A stretch of 64,000 bases of DNA from VXOI01 sp965197575 (GTDB taxonomy: Bacteria; Chloroflexota; Dehalococcoidia; Lucifugimonadales; UBA3495), in NCBI GenBank assembly GCA_965197575.1, contig OZ240214.1, positions 3,658,001 through 3,722,000 on the forward strand, written 5' to 3'. Each line of letters starts with the position of its first letter. Position 1 is the stretch's first letter. The translations under genes and the position numbers were made by a program. The notes beneath the pieces are model-generated. The model saw only the letters and a program-made list of their open reading frames with translations. It did no database searches and was not told where the DNA came from. This document shows, piece after piece, positions 40,276 to 48,846 of the stretch.

Positions 40276-41437
40276 GGATTCCTCGGCGGTAATTTGCAGA
40301 GTGAGAGCCGGAAACCGTATCAGATGAAATCAGGGGCTTGAGGCAATGCTTGGCCAGCCACGCAATAACAGGAACGCAGACTGCGTCTCCGAGCGCGAAC
40401 CGTGCTTGATTATCCGAAACACCTGTCAAGTCCAACCAGGGAGCGCCCTGCAATCGACAATACTCCCTGCCCGTCATCCACCGCACACGAACTTCGCCTC
40501 TTCCAGCTTGCACCACAGCCTGACGGCTGGACCCGCCCTTTCCGGTTCTGAGGCACCCACTTACGTCGTCTCTCCGTATCTCCCACACTGCCTTGCCGTT
40601 TCTCGTTCTTCTGTAGGCCGTTGCCCAACGAGGAGTGAACGATGCTTTCAGTCGCGCCAAGCGCTCCTCTTGGATGGTAGAAAGGGACGTGAGAAATCTT
40701 GCTAGACGTTCGCCGTCCCACCATATTGGATCGGATGATTCGATCCTTTCTATCAGGTCTCCCAGTTGGTTCGAGCGGTTCGGCAAAGGGGGGAGATCCA
40801 ATGGATGGAGGGACAGTTGCGGATTCCTCTCCGCGAACCGGGTGATCCAAGGCGGCCTGATTTCAGAAGCGAAATAGCGCCGGTTGTTTTTAGCATCGCC
40901 CAACCAACAAACGAGGAATATCCGCGGGCGGCTCTGTGGCACGAACCTTAGCGCATCCAACACCAGTATGTCACAAATATAGCCAAGCCTGTTGATCCCC
41001 TCAATAGTAAGTCGCAGATCGTGACCGCTATTCGACGTGGCAAACCCGGGAACATTTTCCAAGACAACGAGATTCGGCTTCCTAGCGCCCATTTCGTTGA
41101 GAATACGCTGAAACTCGCGAATGAGACTGGATTCAGATCCTTCAAGCCCGGCCCGGTTGCCGGCCAGGGAAACGTCAGTACAGGGAAATGACGCAACTGC
41201 TACCTCTACATTCGGGATATTCGCGCCAGTCAGATTTCGGATATCCGATAAAACAAAAGCTCCCAAGCCGTGGTTAGATTCGTATATCGCCTTTTTAGTT
41301 CGGTCTATATCGTTCGAGAATACGACCTTAAAGCCCTCAGCCTCTAGCCCCGACCGGACCAATCCTATCCCGGCAAAGAATTCGGCAACCCTTGGCTCCG
41401 AATCAGTAATTTGCACTTTGCCTTCGCCCCGGATCAA
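40268..41437 (-). CDS. C5 cytosine-specific DNA methyltransferase
   Basis: 389 residues with motifs in order: I (VAEFFAGIGLVRSGLEAEGF, 18-37), IV (SFPCTDVSLAGNRAGL, catalytic C86), VI (VVLENVPGF, E127), VIII (RPRIFLVCWLG), IX/X (TGREYCRLQGAP; ARFALGDAVCVPVIAWLA). The target-recognition region is ~180-300. The TTG start lacks a good SD; a GTG at 41416 preceded by GAAGG is an alternative. First gene of the methyltransferase, nuclease, Vsr operon. Looks less GC-rich than neighbours. Confidence 0.92.
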   Translation of the reverse strand: MIRGEGKVQITDSEPRVAEFFAGIGLVRSGLEAEGFKVVFSNDIDRTKKAIYESNHGLGAFVLSDIRNLTGANIPNVEVAVASFPCTDVSLAGNRAGLEGSESSLIREFQRILNEMGARKPNLVVLENVPGFATSNSGHDLRLTIEGINRLGYICDILVLDALRFVPQSRPRIFLVCWLGDAKNNRRYFASEIRPPWITRFAERNPQLSLHPLDLPPLPNRSNQLGDLIERIESSDPIWWDGERLARFLTSLSTIQEERLARLKASFTPRWATAYRRTRNGKAVWEIRRDDVSGCLRTGKGGSSRQAVVQAGRGEVRVRWMTGREYCRLQGAPWLDLTGVSDNQARFALGDAVCVPVIAWLAKHCLKPLISSDTVSGSHSANYRRGIHG

Positions 41438-41465
41438 TTGGATTGTTCCGTAATATCACAAATGA

Positions 41466-41483
41466 GTGATTCAATTCAATCAC
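41466..41483. promoter_or_regulatory. Inverted repeat upstream of the methyltransferase, candidate operator
   Basis: GTGATTCAATTCAATCAC has 6-bp arms GTGATT/AATCAC around an AT-rich core. It lies 29 bases before the TTG start and overlaps a plausible minus-strand -35 (TTGAAT). Methyltransferases and C proteins often autoregulate such sites. No controller gene is seen. Confidence 0.4.
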
Positions 41484-41523
41484 CTAGCGTCAGTGCTCAC
41501 CTTGCTGGCCAAAGTACCAGAAA

Positions 41524-42687
41524 TCACTCCCCATACGCCGCCAGGTACTTCTCCGCCACTGCAGGCCAGGTGAATTCGGCCAGGGCGTAGGCTTGGGCGT
41601 CGGCGCTCAGGCGCTGGCGTTCGGCGTCGTCGTTGACCAGCGCCGTCATTGCTTCGGCGGCGGCTTTTTGGTCGAAGCGGGGGACTACTACAGCGCCGCG
41701 ATGGAGGAGCTCTTTGTTGGCGCCTACGTCGTGGGTCAGGACGGGCGCTCCGTTGGTCATCGCTTCAAAGAACACCAGGCCGAAGGCCTCATAGTGGGAG
41801 AACAGCGCGAACAGGTCGGCGCGGGCGTACCGGCGGGCCAGTTCCTCGTCGGAGACCTCTCCGGTGACCTCCACCTCATCGCGCAGGCCGTGGCGGTCTA
41901 CGAAGGAGGCGATGGCTTGGGCGTCGCCTTCGTCACGACCCACCAGCACCAGGCGCACCGGCTTCTGGAACTGGGGCTGCGCTTGACGGTAGACTTCCAG
42001 CAGCCATAGCTGGGCCTTGTGGCGTCCCAGCCGCCCGACGCACAGGATGGTCAGCGGCTGCCCGTCCGCTTCCCGCCGTCCGGCCTCGGCAACCGCCTCG
42101 TCGGGCACCGGTGCGCCCCAGCCGATTACGCCCAGCCTGCGTTCGGGGAATAGATAGGCCCGCCGCACTTCCCTCGCTTCCTGCCCGGTAAGCGCGATCA
42201 CCCGGTCAACCACGTTGCAGATAAAGGCGTTGATGGGCCGCAGCCACCACCGCACCACGGGCAGGGTGTGGTATGACGGAGTGAAGATGAACCGGGCGCG
42301 CTTCCGGTAGAAGAACCACGACCAGAAGTGCCCCCAGAACCAGCCGTCGCCCACGAAGTGGACCACGTTGGGCCGGAACTCCTCCAGGTATTGCCGCACC
42401 AGCCCCGGCGGGAACCAGACCAGCGGCACCGAGTAGATGGGCAGCGAGCGCCAGGGGAAGCCGGGCAGCCGGTAGACCAGGATGCCGTCGGGCATGGTCT
42501 CCCGGTCGGCCCAGTCGGGTTCAGCCTTGCGGGGGAAGGAATACTTGGTGGTGAGAACGCCGACCGCCTCGACGCGGGGCGACTCCTGGAGTTGGTGGGA
42601 AAGCTCCTCGATGGCGCGTTCGATGCCCCCCAAGTAGGGGCGGAAATAGGGGGTCAGAAACAAAACGCGCAGCGGAGCGTCATCCAC
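41524..42687 (-). CDS. Glycosyltransferase family 4
   Basis: 387-residue GT-B fold enzyme. N-terminal donor-independent half begins RVLFLTPYFRPYLGGIERAI with the GG(I/V)E loop; the C-terminal Rossmann domain has LTILCVGRLGRHKAQ, RLVLVGRDEGD and the nucleotide-sugar site FALFSHYEAFGLVFFEAM (E-x7-E) followed by VLTHDVGANKELL. Probably builds a surface glycan or glycolipid. Overlaps the purL 3' end by 8 bases. Confidence 0.9.
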   Translation of the reverse strand: MDDAPLRVLFLTPYFRPYLGGIERAIEELSHQLQESPRVEAVGVLTTKYSFPRKAEPDWADRETMPDGILVYRLPGFPWRSLPIYSVPLVWFPPGLVRQYLEEFRPNVVHFVGDGWFWGHFWSWFFYRKRARFIFTPSYHTLPVVRWWLRPINAFICNVVDRVIALTGQEAREVRRAYLFPERRLGVIGWGAPVPDEAVAEAGRREADGQPLTILCVGRLGRHKAQLWLLEVYRQAQPQFQKPVRLVLVGRDEGDAQAIASFVDRHGLRDEVEVTGEVSDEELARRYARADLFALFSHYEAFGLVFFEAMTNGAPVLTHDVGANKELLHRGAVVVPRFDQKAAAEAMTALVNDDAERQRLSADAQAYALAEFTWPAVAEKYLAAYGE

Positions 42688-44917
42688 CTGCCGCCTCCAG
42701 GCCGCCGGACCAGGCAGCGGTCAACTCGGCGACAGGCAAATCGATGGCCGTGCCGAGGTCGCCATTGATTTGGAAGCGGTCGCCGCCGGTATTACCCAAC
42801 TCCAAGAAGGGAACATCTGCGGTCTGGTCCAACTCCTCCAAAAAGGCCCGCCTCCTAAGTTCAGCTAGATCCTTTGTCTCTACGGTGACTATGATACGAG
42901 ACTGCCTTTCCCCGAACAGAGCCGCATCCCAACGGTTCGGAGCGGCGATGCTCCCTTGAAAGCCGGTGTTTCCTTGAATGCAGCACTCGGCCAACGTCAC
43001 CGCCAGCCCTCCATCGGAGCAGTCGTGGGCCGAACGGATGAGGCCCTGCTCGATGCCCCGTCGGCACACTTCCTGGACCCGTCGCTCCATTTCCAGGTCG
43101 ATGCTGGGCCGTCCCGCGACGGTCCCGTGAACAACTTGCAGGTACTCACCACCGGCTAGGTCTGACGGCGCGGCTGCTCCTGGTCCGGGGCCGAGCAGCA
43201 CGACCTCCAGCCCTTCGCCGGGGAAGGCCGATCCCACGGCCTTGGTGGCGTCCTCCAGCAGCCCCAGCGCGCCCACGACCGGCGTGGGAAAGACGGCCCG
43301 GCCTTGCGTCTCGTTGTAGAGGCTGACGTTCCCGCTGACCACCGGCACGCCCAGCGCATCGCAGGCGGCGGCCATGCCCTTGATGCACTCTTCCAACTGG
43401 TAGTAGATGCCGGGCCGCTGCGGGTTGCCGAAATTCAGGCAATCGGTCAACGCCAGAGGCACAGCCCCGGTGCAGGAAAGGTTGCGGCAAGCCTCAGCGA
43501 CGGCTATCTTCCCACCTTCGTAGGGATCAAGCTGGCAGAAGCGGCCGTTGCCGTCGATGGTCAACGCGATTGCCTTGCTCGTGCCCTTGATCCGCAGCAC
43601 TGCGGCGTCGGCCCCAGGGCCGATGACGGTGTTGGTCTGCACCTGGTGATCGTACTGCCGGTACACCGGCTGCTTGCTGGCGATGTTGGGCGAGGCCAGC
43701 AGGCGAAGCAGGGTCGGCCCGGCGCCCTCCGGCGGCAGGGGCAGGCCGTCCAGCGGCAACTCCCGGCGGGCTAGGTCTGCGGCAGAGGGTTTTCCTTCCA
43801 GCCGGTAGGCTGGAGCTTCCGACAGGGGGTTGATGGGCAGGTGGGCCACCGTTTCCCCACCGCTGCTCACTTTCGCTTCCGGCTCGGCAATAACCCGGCC
43901 GATCTCCCGGCAGGGAACGTCCCATCGGTCGAACACCGCCCGCACCTCGGAAACCCGGTGGGGCGGGCATACCAGCAGCATCCGTTCCTGGGACTCCGAC
44001 AGCATCACCTCGTAGGGACTCATGCCCGGCTCCCGGCGGTGTACCTGCGACAGGTCCAGCTCGACACCCCGGCCCGCCCGCGCCGCCGACTCGATGGCCG
44101 CGCTGGTCAGTCCGGCCGCACCCAGGTCCTGGATGGCGGAAACCGCGCCGGTGTCCAGCGCTTCCAGGCAGGCTTCTATAAGCACCTTCTCCAGGAAGGG
44201 GTTGCCGACCTGCACCGTAGGCCGCAACTCCACCTCTTCCTCGAAGGTGCGGGAGGCCAGTCCGGAAGCGCCGTGGATGCCGTCGCGCCCCGTTTCCGCT
44301 CCCACCAGCAGCAACACGCTGCCAACTTCCCGGGCCGCAGCAGAGGCGATGCGGTCTTTGGCGATCAGCCCGACGCACATGGCGTTGACCAGCGGGTTCT
44401 GGGAGTAGGACGGGTCGAAGTAAATCTCGCCGCCCACGTCGGGCACGCCGATGCAGTTGCCGTACCATGAGATGCCGCCGACCACGCCGTTGAACAGGTG
44501 GCGGTTGTTGGGTTCGTCCAGCGGCCCGAAACGCAGGGAGTTCAGCAGCGCGATGGGGCGGGCGCCCATCGCCAGGATGTCGCGCACGATGCCGCCAACG
44601 CCGGTCGCCGCGCCCTGGAACGGCTCGACCGCCGAGGGGTGGTTGTGGGACTCGACCTTGAACACCACCGCCAGACCGTCGCCAATGTCCACCGCGCCGG
44701 CGTTCTCGGCCCCGGTCTGCGACAGCACGCGGGGCGACTGTTGGGTGAACAACCGGAGCAGGGGCCGGGAGTGCTTGTAGCCGCAGTGCTCGCTCCACAG
44801 CGCGCCGAACATGCCCAACTCGACGCCGTTGGGCTCCCGGTCCAGCCGCTCCACGATCAGGTCGTATTCCGACCGGGAAAGGGCTATTTCGTCCAGCGCT
44901 TCCTTGCTTACCGGCAT
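42680..44917 (-). CDS. purL: Phosphoribosylformylglycinamidine synthase subunit PurL
   Basis: ATP-dependent FGAM synthase, 745 residues, small-type PurL needing separate PurQ and PurS, which are not in this window. Motifs: FGALWSEHCGYKHSR near the N-terminus (catalytic His), VVFKVESHNHPSAVEPFQGAATGVGG in pieces, HGASGLASRTFEE, QDLGAAGL and SAHDCSDGGLAVTLAE near the C-terminus. The ATG lies directly beside a dispersed palindrome whose GAGGG may act as ribosome-binding site. Confidence 0.95.
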   Translation of the reverse strand: MPVSKEALDEIALSRSEYDLIVERLDREPNGVELGMFGALWSEHCGYKHSRPLLRLFTQQSPRVLSQTGAENAGAVDIGDGLAVVFKVESHNHPSAVEPFQGAATGVGGIVRDILAMGARPIALLNSLRFGPLDEPNNRHLFNGVVGGISWYGNCIGVPDVGGEIYFDPSYSQNPLVNAMCVGLIAKDRIASAAAREVGSVLLLVGAETGRDGIHGASGLASRTFEEEVELRPTVQVGNPFLEKVLIEACLEALDTGAVSAIQDLGAAGLTSAAIESAARAGRGVELDLSQVHRREPGMSPYEVMLSESQERMLLVCPPHRVSEVRAVFDRWDVPCREIGRVIAEPEAKVSSGGETVAHLPINPLSEAPAYRLEGKPSAADLARRELPLDGLPLPPEGAGPTLLRLLASPNIASKQPVYRQYDHQVQTNTVIGPGADAAVLRIKGTSKAIALTIDGNGRFCQLDPYEGGKIAVAEACRNLSCTGAVPLALTDCLNFGNPQRPGIYYQLEECIKGMAAACDALGVPVVSGNVSLYNETQGRAVFPTPVVGALGLLEDATKAVGSAFPGEGLEVVLLGPGPGAAAPSDLAGGEYLQVVHGTVAGRPSIDLEMERRVQEVCRRGIEQGLIRSAHDCSDGGLAVTLAECCIQGNTGFQGSIAAPNRWDAALFGERQSRIIVTVETKDLAELRRRAFLEELDQTADVPFLELGNTGGDRFQINGDLGTAIDLPVAELTAAWSGGLEAAGG

Positions 44918-44918
44918 C

Positions 44919-44953
44919 GCCCTCGCCCTAGCCCTCTCCCAAAGGAAGAGGGG
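44919..44953. repeat. Dispersed palindromic repeat between recF and purL (overlaps recF end)
   Basis: GCCCTCGCCCTAGCCCTCTC followed by CCAAAGGAAGAGGGG, the inverted form of the copies at 17845 and 23214. It provides the last recF codons and stop, and the leader of purL. Confidence 0.75.
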
Positions 44954-46160
44954 ACAATCCCCGGTAGTCACAGTGGACCACCCGTCCGTTGGAAACTTCG
45001 TAGTAAGCGGCGGTGTCTCCGTAGAAGCCGGATACCTGCTCTGCGTCGGTAGTGGTGATCAACACCTGCCGGTATTGGCCCGTCTTTTCCAGCACCCGGC
45101 GGCGGCGGGAGCGGTCCATCTCCGACAGAGCGTCGTCCAGCAGCACCAGCGGCCCTTCGCCTCGCAGCGACGACAGCACCTCCGCCTCGGCCAGCCGCAG
45201 GGCGAGGGCCAGCGTGCGGGCTTGGCCGCGGGAGGCAAACGCGGCCATGTCCACGCCGTCGATCATCAGGGCGAAGTCGTCCCGGTGGGGGCCGGCGGCG
45301 GTGGCGGCAAGCATCCGCTCCCGTTCCCGGACGGGGACCAGCGACTGCCGATAGCTGGCTTCCATGCCGTCGGCCGTTTCGGAGAGCGGAACGCTGGGGC
45401 GGTACTCCACGGTCAATTCCTCTCCGGGGCCGACGAGGTCCAGGTGGTGGCGCACCCAAGCCGGAGATAGCTGTTGCATCAGTTCGTGCCGCCGCCAAGT
45501 GAGCCAGGAGCCTTCCCGCACCAGACCGTCGTCCCAGAAGTCCAGCTCGTCCCTCCCGGCGCGGCCTTCCCGGAGCATCCGCAACAGCCGGTTCCGTTGC
45601 TGCACCACCCGCAGGTAGCGTTGCAGGGTTTTGAGATATTGCGGGTCGGCTTGGGAGAGCAGGATGTCCAGAAAGCGGCGGCGCAACGAGGGCGGCCCGA
45701 ATACCAGGTCGATGTCCAGCGCGCTGAACAGCACCGCGGTGACCAGGCCAACCAATTCGGCGGCGGTGCGGCGCATCCGGTTTATCCTGATTTCCTTGCG
45801 AACCCCGTAGCCCCGGCGCTTGGCCACGCCTTCGCCCCGCCCGGCATGATCGGGCATCGCGCCGGCACGGGCAGGAGTGGACTGGTAGCCGACGATTACC
45901 CGGGAGCGCTCGCCGGCGTTTTCGACTATGGCGTCTACCAAGGCCATGCCGCCTTCTCCGGCCGCCTGAAAGTTGACCACCTCGCGCTCGTTCCCGGCCC
46001 GGAAGGACCGGGCGATGGCCAGCAAGTAAACGGCTTCCAACAGGGAAGTCTTGCCTTGAGCGTTGGGTCCGAAATAGACCGACACGCCCTCCGGGAGGTC
46101 CAGGTCCAAGTCCGCCAGGTTGCGGAAATTGGTCAACCGCAGGCGGGATAGAAAAGCCAC
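44928..46160 (-). CDS. recF: DNA replication and repair protein RecF
   Basis: SMC-like ATPase that loads RecA at gapped DNA with RecO/RecR. 410 residues: LRLTNFRNLADLDLDLPEGV, Walker A GPNAQGKT (31-38), the signature ASRGQARTLALALRLAEAE, and Walker B GPLVLLDDALSEMD. The C-terminal GLSPLPLGEG is translated from the dispersed palindrome, so the original end was a few codons earlier. GTG start. Unusually it is next to purL and not in the dnaA-dnaN-recF-gyrB cluster. Confidence 0.94.
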   Translation of the reverse strand: MAFLSRLRLTNFRNLADLDLDLPEGVSVYFGPNAQGKTSLLEAVYLLAIARSFRAGNEREVVNFQAAGEGGMALVDAIVENAGERSRVIVGYQSTPARAGAMPDHAGRGEGVAKRRGYGVRKEIRINRMRRTAAELVGLVTAVLFSALDIDLVFGPPSLRRRFLDILLSQADPQYLKTLQRYLRVVQQRNRLLRMLREGRAGRDELDFWDDGLVREGSWLTWRRHELMQQLSPAWVRHHLDLVGPGEELTVEYRPSVPLSETADGMEASYRQSLVPVRERERMLAATAAGPHRDDFALMIDGVDMAAFASRGQARTLALALRLAEAEVLSSLRGEGPLVLLDDALSEMDRSRRRRVLEKTGQYRQVLITTTDAEQVSGFYGDTAAYYEVSNGRVVHCDYRGLSPLPLGEG

Positions 46161-46169
46161 CGCTGGGCC

Positions 46170-46967
46170 CTATCCCCGGGACTCAAGCTCCTGGATCTGT
46201 TGCTCCAACCGCGCCGCCTCTTGGGTGTTGCCGGCGGAGAGCCGGAAGCACCGGTCCAGATAGAGCTTGGCCAGTTCTGAGCTTCGCTCCGAGGTGTCCA
46301 TCGCCAGGTCCACGAGGTTGGCCACCCGGAACTCCTCCGGCAGGTGCCGGGACAGCACGACGATTTCCTCGCCTGCTTCCCTCGCCCCTGCCAGGTCAGC
46401 CCCCTCGACGGCAAAGCGGAGCCGCCCCAACAACCGGGAAAGCTCGTTCAGCTTGTCGCCCTCGCTCATAAAGCTGAACAGGACTTCGTTCACGTTGAAG
46501 GCCAGGTCCTCTTCCGACGGCTGCAGTTCCTGGGCTGCTGCCGTTTCCGCTTCGGCGGCGGTCTCGGACGGCACGGCGCTGACGGGGTTGGCGACGGCAG
46601 AGTATAGCTCGGAATAGCCTTGCACCGCTTCGGTCACCGTTTCCATCATGCGGGGCAGGTCAAAGGAGAACATATTGCCGCCGTAGACGAGGTCGTCGCC
46701 TCGTTGGGCGCTCAGCCGGTCCAGGTCTTCGTAGCTCTCCACCGCCTCCGGTACGGGAGGCATGGCGAATGCCGAGAGGTCGTTCAACGGCAGGCTGCCC
46801 AAGTGGGCAGCCAAGAAGGGCGGCACGTACTTGGTCAAGTCGGCCTTGATCGGCAGGGTAACCACGTAGCTCGCATAGACACGGTCCGGCTCCGTGTCCA
46901 CCCGGAAATACACCAAAGCATGTCCACGGGGACTAGAGCGGTCCCCTCGCTCAAACAATAAATCCAT
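46170..46967 (-). CDS. Conserved protein of unknown function
   Basis: 265 residues, no family recognised. N-terminal beta-rich half (ALVYFRVDTEPDRVYASYVVTL), a Pro/Glu/Ala-rich linker (~135-155), and a helical C-terminal half with LNELSRLLGRLRFAVEGADL and an ending LEQQIQELESRG like a short coiled coil. It lies 9 bases upstream of recF and in the same operon. A TPR-like or chaperone-adaptor role is possible but unsupported. Confidence 0.65.
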   Translation of the reverse strand: MDLLFERGDRSSPRGHALVYFRVDTEPDRVYASYVVTLPIKADLTKYVPPFLAAHLGSLPLNDLSAFAMPPVPEAVESYEDLDRLSAQRGDDLVYGGNMFSFDLPRMMETVTEAVQGYSELYSAVANPVSAVPSETAAEAETAAAQELQPSEEDLAFNVNEVLFSFMSEGDKLNELSRLLGRLRFAVEGADLAGAREAGEEIVVLSRHLPEEFRVANLVDLAMDTSERSSELAKLYLDRCFRLSAGNTQEAARLEQQIQELESRG

Positions 46968-46999
46968 CTATTACAACCGCGCAGCCAATTCTGTCGGCA

Positions 47000-47030
47000 A
47001 TTATAGGCGATGAATGCCGCGAATTACCAA
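47000..47030 (-). promoter_or_regulatory. Promoter of the recF-purL-GT4 operon
   Basis: Minus-strand TATAAT (47000-47005) with TTGGTA (47025-47030) at a 19-bp spacer, 33 bases before the first gene's ATG. Confidence 0.5.
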
Positions 47031-47084
47031 CCCGGCCACCCCCAAGCAGCAGATTGCCCGAACCCCACGGGATTTAGGGAGCCC

Positions 47085-47789
47085 TTACTCCGGCTCTAAA
47101 GAATCAGCGTCGATCTCGTACCAGAGCATTTCACCGGACTCGATGCTGGTCTGGACACGTTCGTCGTAGCGGAGACCGGCTACCACCGGATAGGCCCGCC
47201 GGTCAGTGAACGCCGTCAGGAACTCGGCATTGCGGACGGCCCGGCTCGTGTCCCTTTCGTCTATCGTGTAGGAGACCTCCACTGCCAGATAGCAGTTCTC
47301 TCCGGCTTGGTCCGCCACCTCCATGACGAGGTCGGCCCGGCGGAAGCTCCTGAGCTGGTTGGCGGGAATGTCGGCCGTATTGGCTTCTCGCGTTATGTGC
47401 AACAAGTCGTCGAAGCCCAGGGTGCGCACGAGACTGAAGCCCAACTCAGCGGCGACCAGAACGCTCTCGGAGTGGGCTGCGTTCCTGGCGTGGGCCCCCT
47501 TGAGTACGCCCAAGTCGTCCCGGATCGTCTTGACGTCACCCCGGATTTCTTGTATATCGCCCCGAATCTCCTGTACGTCGGTTTCCAGTCTGGTGAGGCG
47601 CTGGTCAGTGACAACGGCGGCCTCCTCCAATCTGGTGAATCGCTCATCGGTGGTGGTGACGAATTGGGCGAACTTCTCGGGCAACTCGATCAGTTCCCTC
47701 GTCAGCAAGCGGACACGCAGGGCTTCCACCCACTGGGGATTTTCGTCCAGCGCCTTAATCAGGTCTTCTATCGTGTTGATCGTCGTCAT
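47085..47789 (-). CDS. Coiled-coil protein with restriction-nuclease-like C-terminus
   Basis: 234 residues. The middle is a heptad-repeat coiled coil (RFTRLEEAAVVTDQRLTRLE, then VQEIRGDIQEIRGDVKTIRDD). The C-terminal domain has ADLVMEVADQAGENCYLAVEVSYTID, which reads like a PD-(D/E)xK core (D...EVS). Proteins of this build (DUF3782-like) accompany accessory regions, role unknown. ATG 47789 is preferred to the longer frame because a perfect TATAAT lies 12 bases before it. Confidence 0.7.
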   Translation of the reverse strand: MTTINTIEDLIKALDENPQWVEALRVRLLTRELIELPEKFAQFVTTTDERFTRLEEAAVVTDQRLTRLETDVQEIRGDIQEIRGDVKTIRDDLGVLKGAHARNAAHSESVLVAAELGFSLVRTLGFDDLLHITREANTADIPANQLRSFRRADLVMEVADQAGENCYLAVEVSYTIDERDTSRAVRNAEFLTAFTDRRAYPVVAGLRYDERVQTSIESGEMLWYEIDADSLEPE

Positions 47790-47801
47790 GTCTGCCCGGA
47801 C

Positions 47802-47807
47802 ATTATA
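47802..47807 (-). promoter_or_regulatory. -10 box, near-leaderless start
   Basis: Minus-strand TATAAT ends 12 bases before the ATG of the coiled-coil nuclease gene, leaving room for only a ~5-base leader and no Shine-Dalgarno. Confidence 0.5.
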
Positions 47808-47858
47808 TACCAAAGGCGAACGAGCGCATCCCTCTATGAATCGCGCGCACGAATACGT

Positions 47859-48827
47859 TTACAGGGGCACGAAGCACGCGGCGATGTCTTCCGGACGGGC
47901 GCAAGCGGCTGCCTGCGGGTCCAGCTTGGCCACCGTGCCCGGGGGGATCAGGCCGGTGAAGAGATCCGGGTGGGTCAGCTGGGCCAGGATTTCCAGCCCC
48001 TCGATTACCCTGGGGCCGGGGCGGCTGAAGTAAGCGTGATCGATCAGGTAAACCTCCCCTGCAGCCACTGCCGGAATTGCCTCCCAGCCCTCTTGGGCCG
48101 CCAGCCAGGGGACCTCCCGCAGGTTGCGGGTTATGTCCGACGAGCACAGGTCGACGAACAGCTTTTCCGGCGCGTAGCCCAGCACCTCCCGCCAGTCCAG
48201 CCGCCGGGCGGCACAGCCCGGCTCCAGCATGGCCTGGTCTCCGCCCGCCATGCGCAGCATTTCCGGTATCCAGTGGCCGCCGATCACCAGCGGGTTGATG
48301 CCCTCCAGCGAAAACACGCGGGGTTTGGCCGCGGCTTGAGCCGCCCTGTCGACCACCGCGCCAGCCCGTTCCCGGAGTGACGACGCTAGCTTCAAGCCCG
48401 CGTCCCGTCCGCCGCACGCCTCTCCCACTTGAACGATGGACTCCAGAATCTCGCCAAACGTGGTGGGCCGCAGCACGACCACCGTAGGCTGCACCGCCAT
48501 TCCGCGGACGGTTGCGTTCACCCCGTCGGCGTCGATCTCACAGACGTGACAAAGGTCTTGGGTCAGGATCACGTCGGGCGACTCCCGTTCCAGCCACGCT
48601 AGATCAAGCTCGTAGGGGTCCTCGCCCCGCTCCAGCAGAGCGAGCATCTGCTGTTCCACCTCGTCGCTGGAAAGCACGGAGGGATCGACCTTGCTCCGGC
48701 TCACCGCCGGCTTCTCCTTGACCCGCGGCGGGTAGTCGCACAGGTCGCTCACCCCGGCAATCGAGTCCTCAAGACCCAGGGCATATAGAATTTCGGTACC
48801 GCTAGGTAGTAGCGAGCAAATCTTCAT
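47859..48827 (-). CDS. Cobalamin/corrinoid-binding periplasmic-type protein (BtuF-like)
   Basis: 322 residues of the COG0614 two-lobe binding fold. It starts MKICSLLPSGTEILYALGLED, the BtuF-type N-terminus, and has VSDLCDYP, DVILTQDLCHVCEID and VLGYAPEKLFVDLCS. No signal peptide is visible at the favoured start, as for many cytosolic-annotated members; a longer frame exists but crosses the promoter. A perfect TATAAT lies 7 bases upstream of the ATG, implying a leaderless mRNA. Ligand not certain. Confidence 0.8.
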   Translation of the reverse strand: MKICSLLPSGTEILYALGLEDSIAGVSDLCDYPPRVKEKPAVSRSKVDPSVLSSDEVEQQMLALLERGEDPYELDLAWLERESPDVILTQDLCHVCEIDADGVNATVRGMAVQPTVVVLRPTTFGEILESIVQVGEACGGRDAGLKLASSLRERAGAVVDRAAQAAAKPRVFSLEGINPLVIGGHWIPEMLRMAGGDQAMLEPGCAARRLDWREVLGYAPEKLFVDLCSSDITRNLREVPWLAAQEGWEAIPAVAAGEVYLIDHAYFSRPGPRVIEGLEILAQLTHPDLFTGLIPPGTVAKLDPQAAACARPEDIAACFVPL

Positions 48828-48833
48828 GGTCTG

Positions 48834-48840
48834 TATTATA
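48834..48840. promoter_or_regulatory. Bidirectional overlapping -10 element
   Basis: TATTATA reads TATTAT forward (48834-48839) and TATAAT in reverse (48835-48840). Start codons lie exactly seven bases outside each box: ATG of the BtuF-like gene on one side, GTG 48847 of the MFS gene on the other. Both mRNAs would be leaderless. Confidence 0.6.
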
Positions 48841-48846
48841 GATGCA

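Noticed and set aside
46170..46967. TPR or chaperone assignment for the protein before recF
   Set aside because: Helical C-terminus alone does not support a named family; left as unknown.
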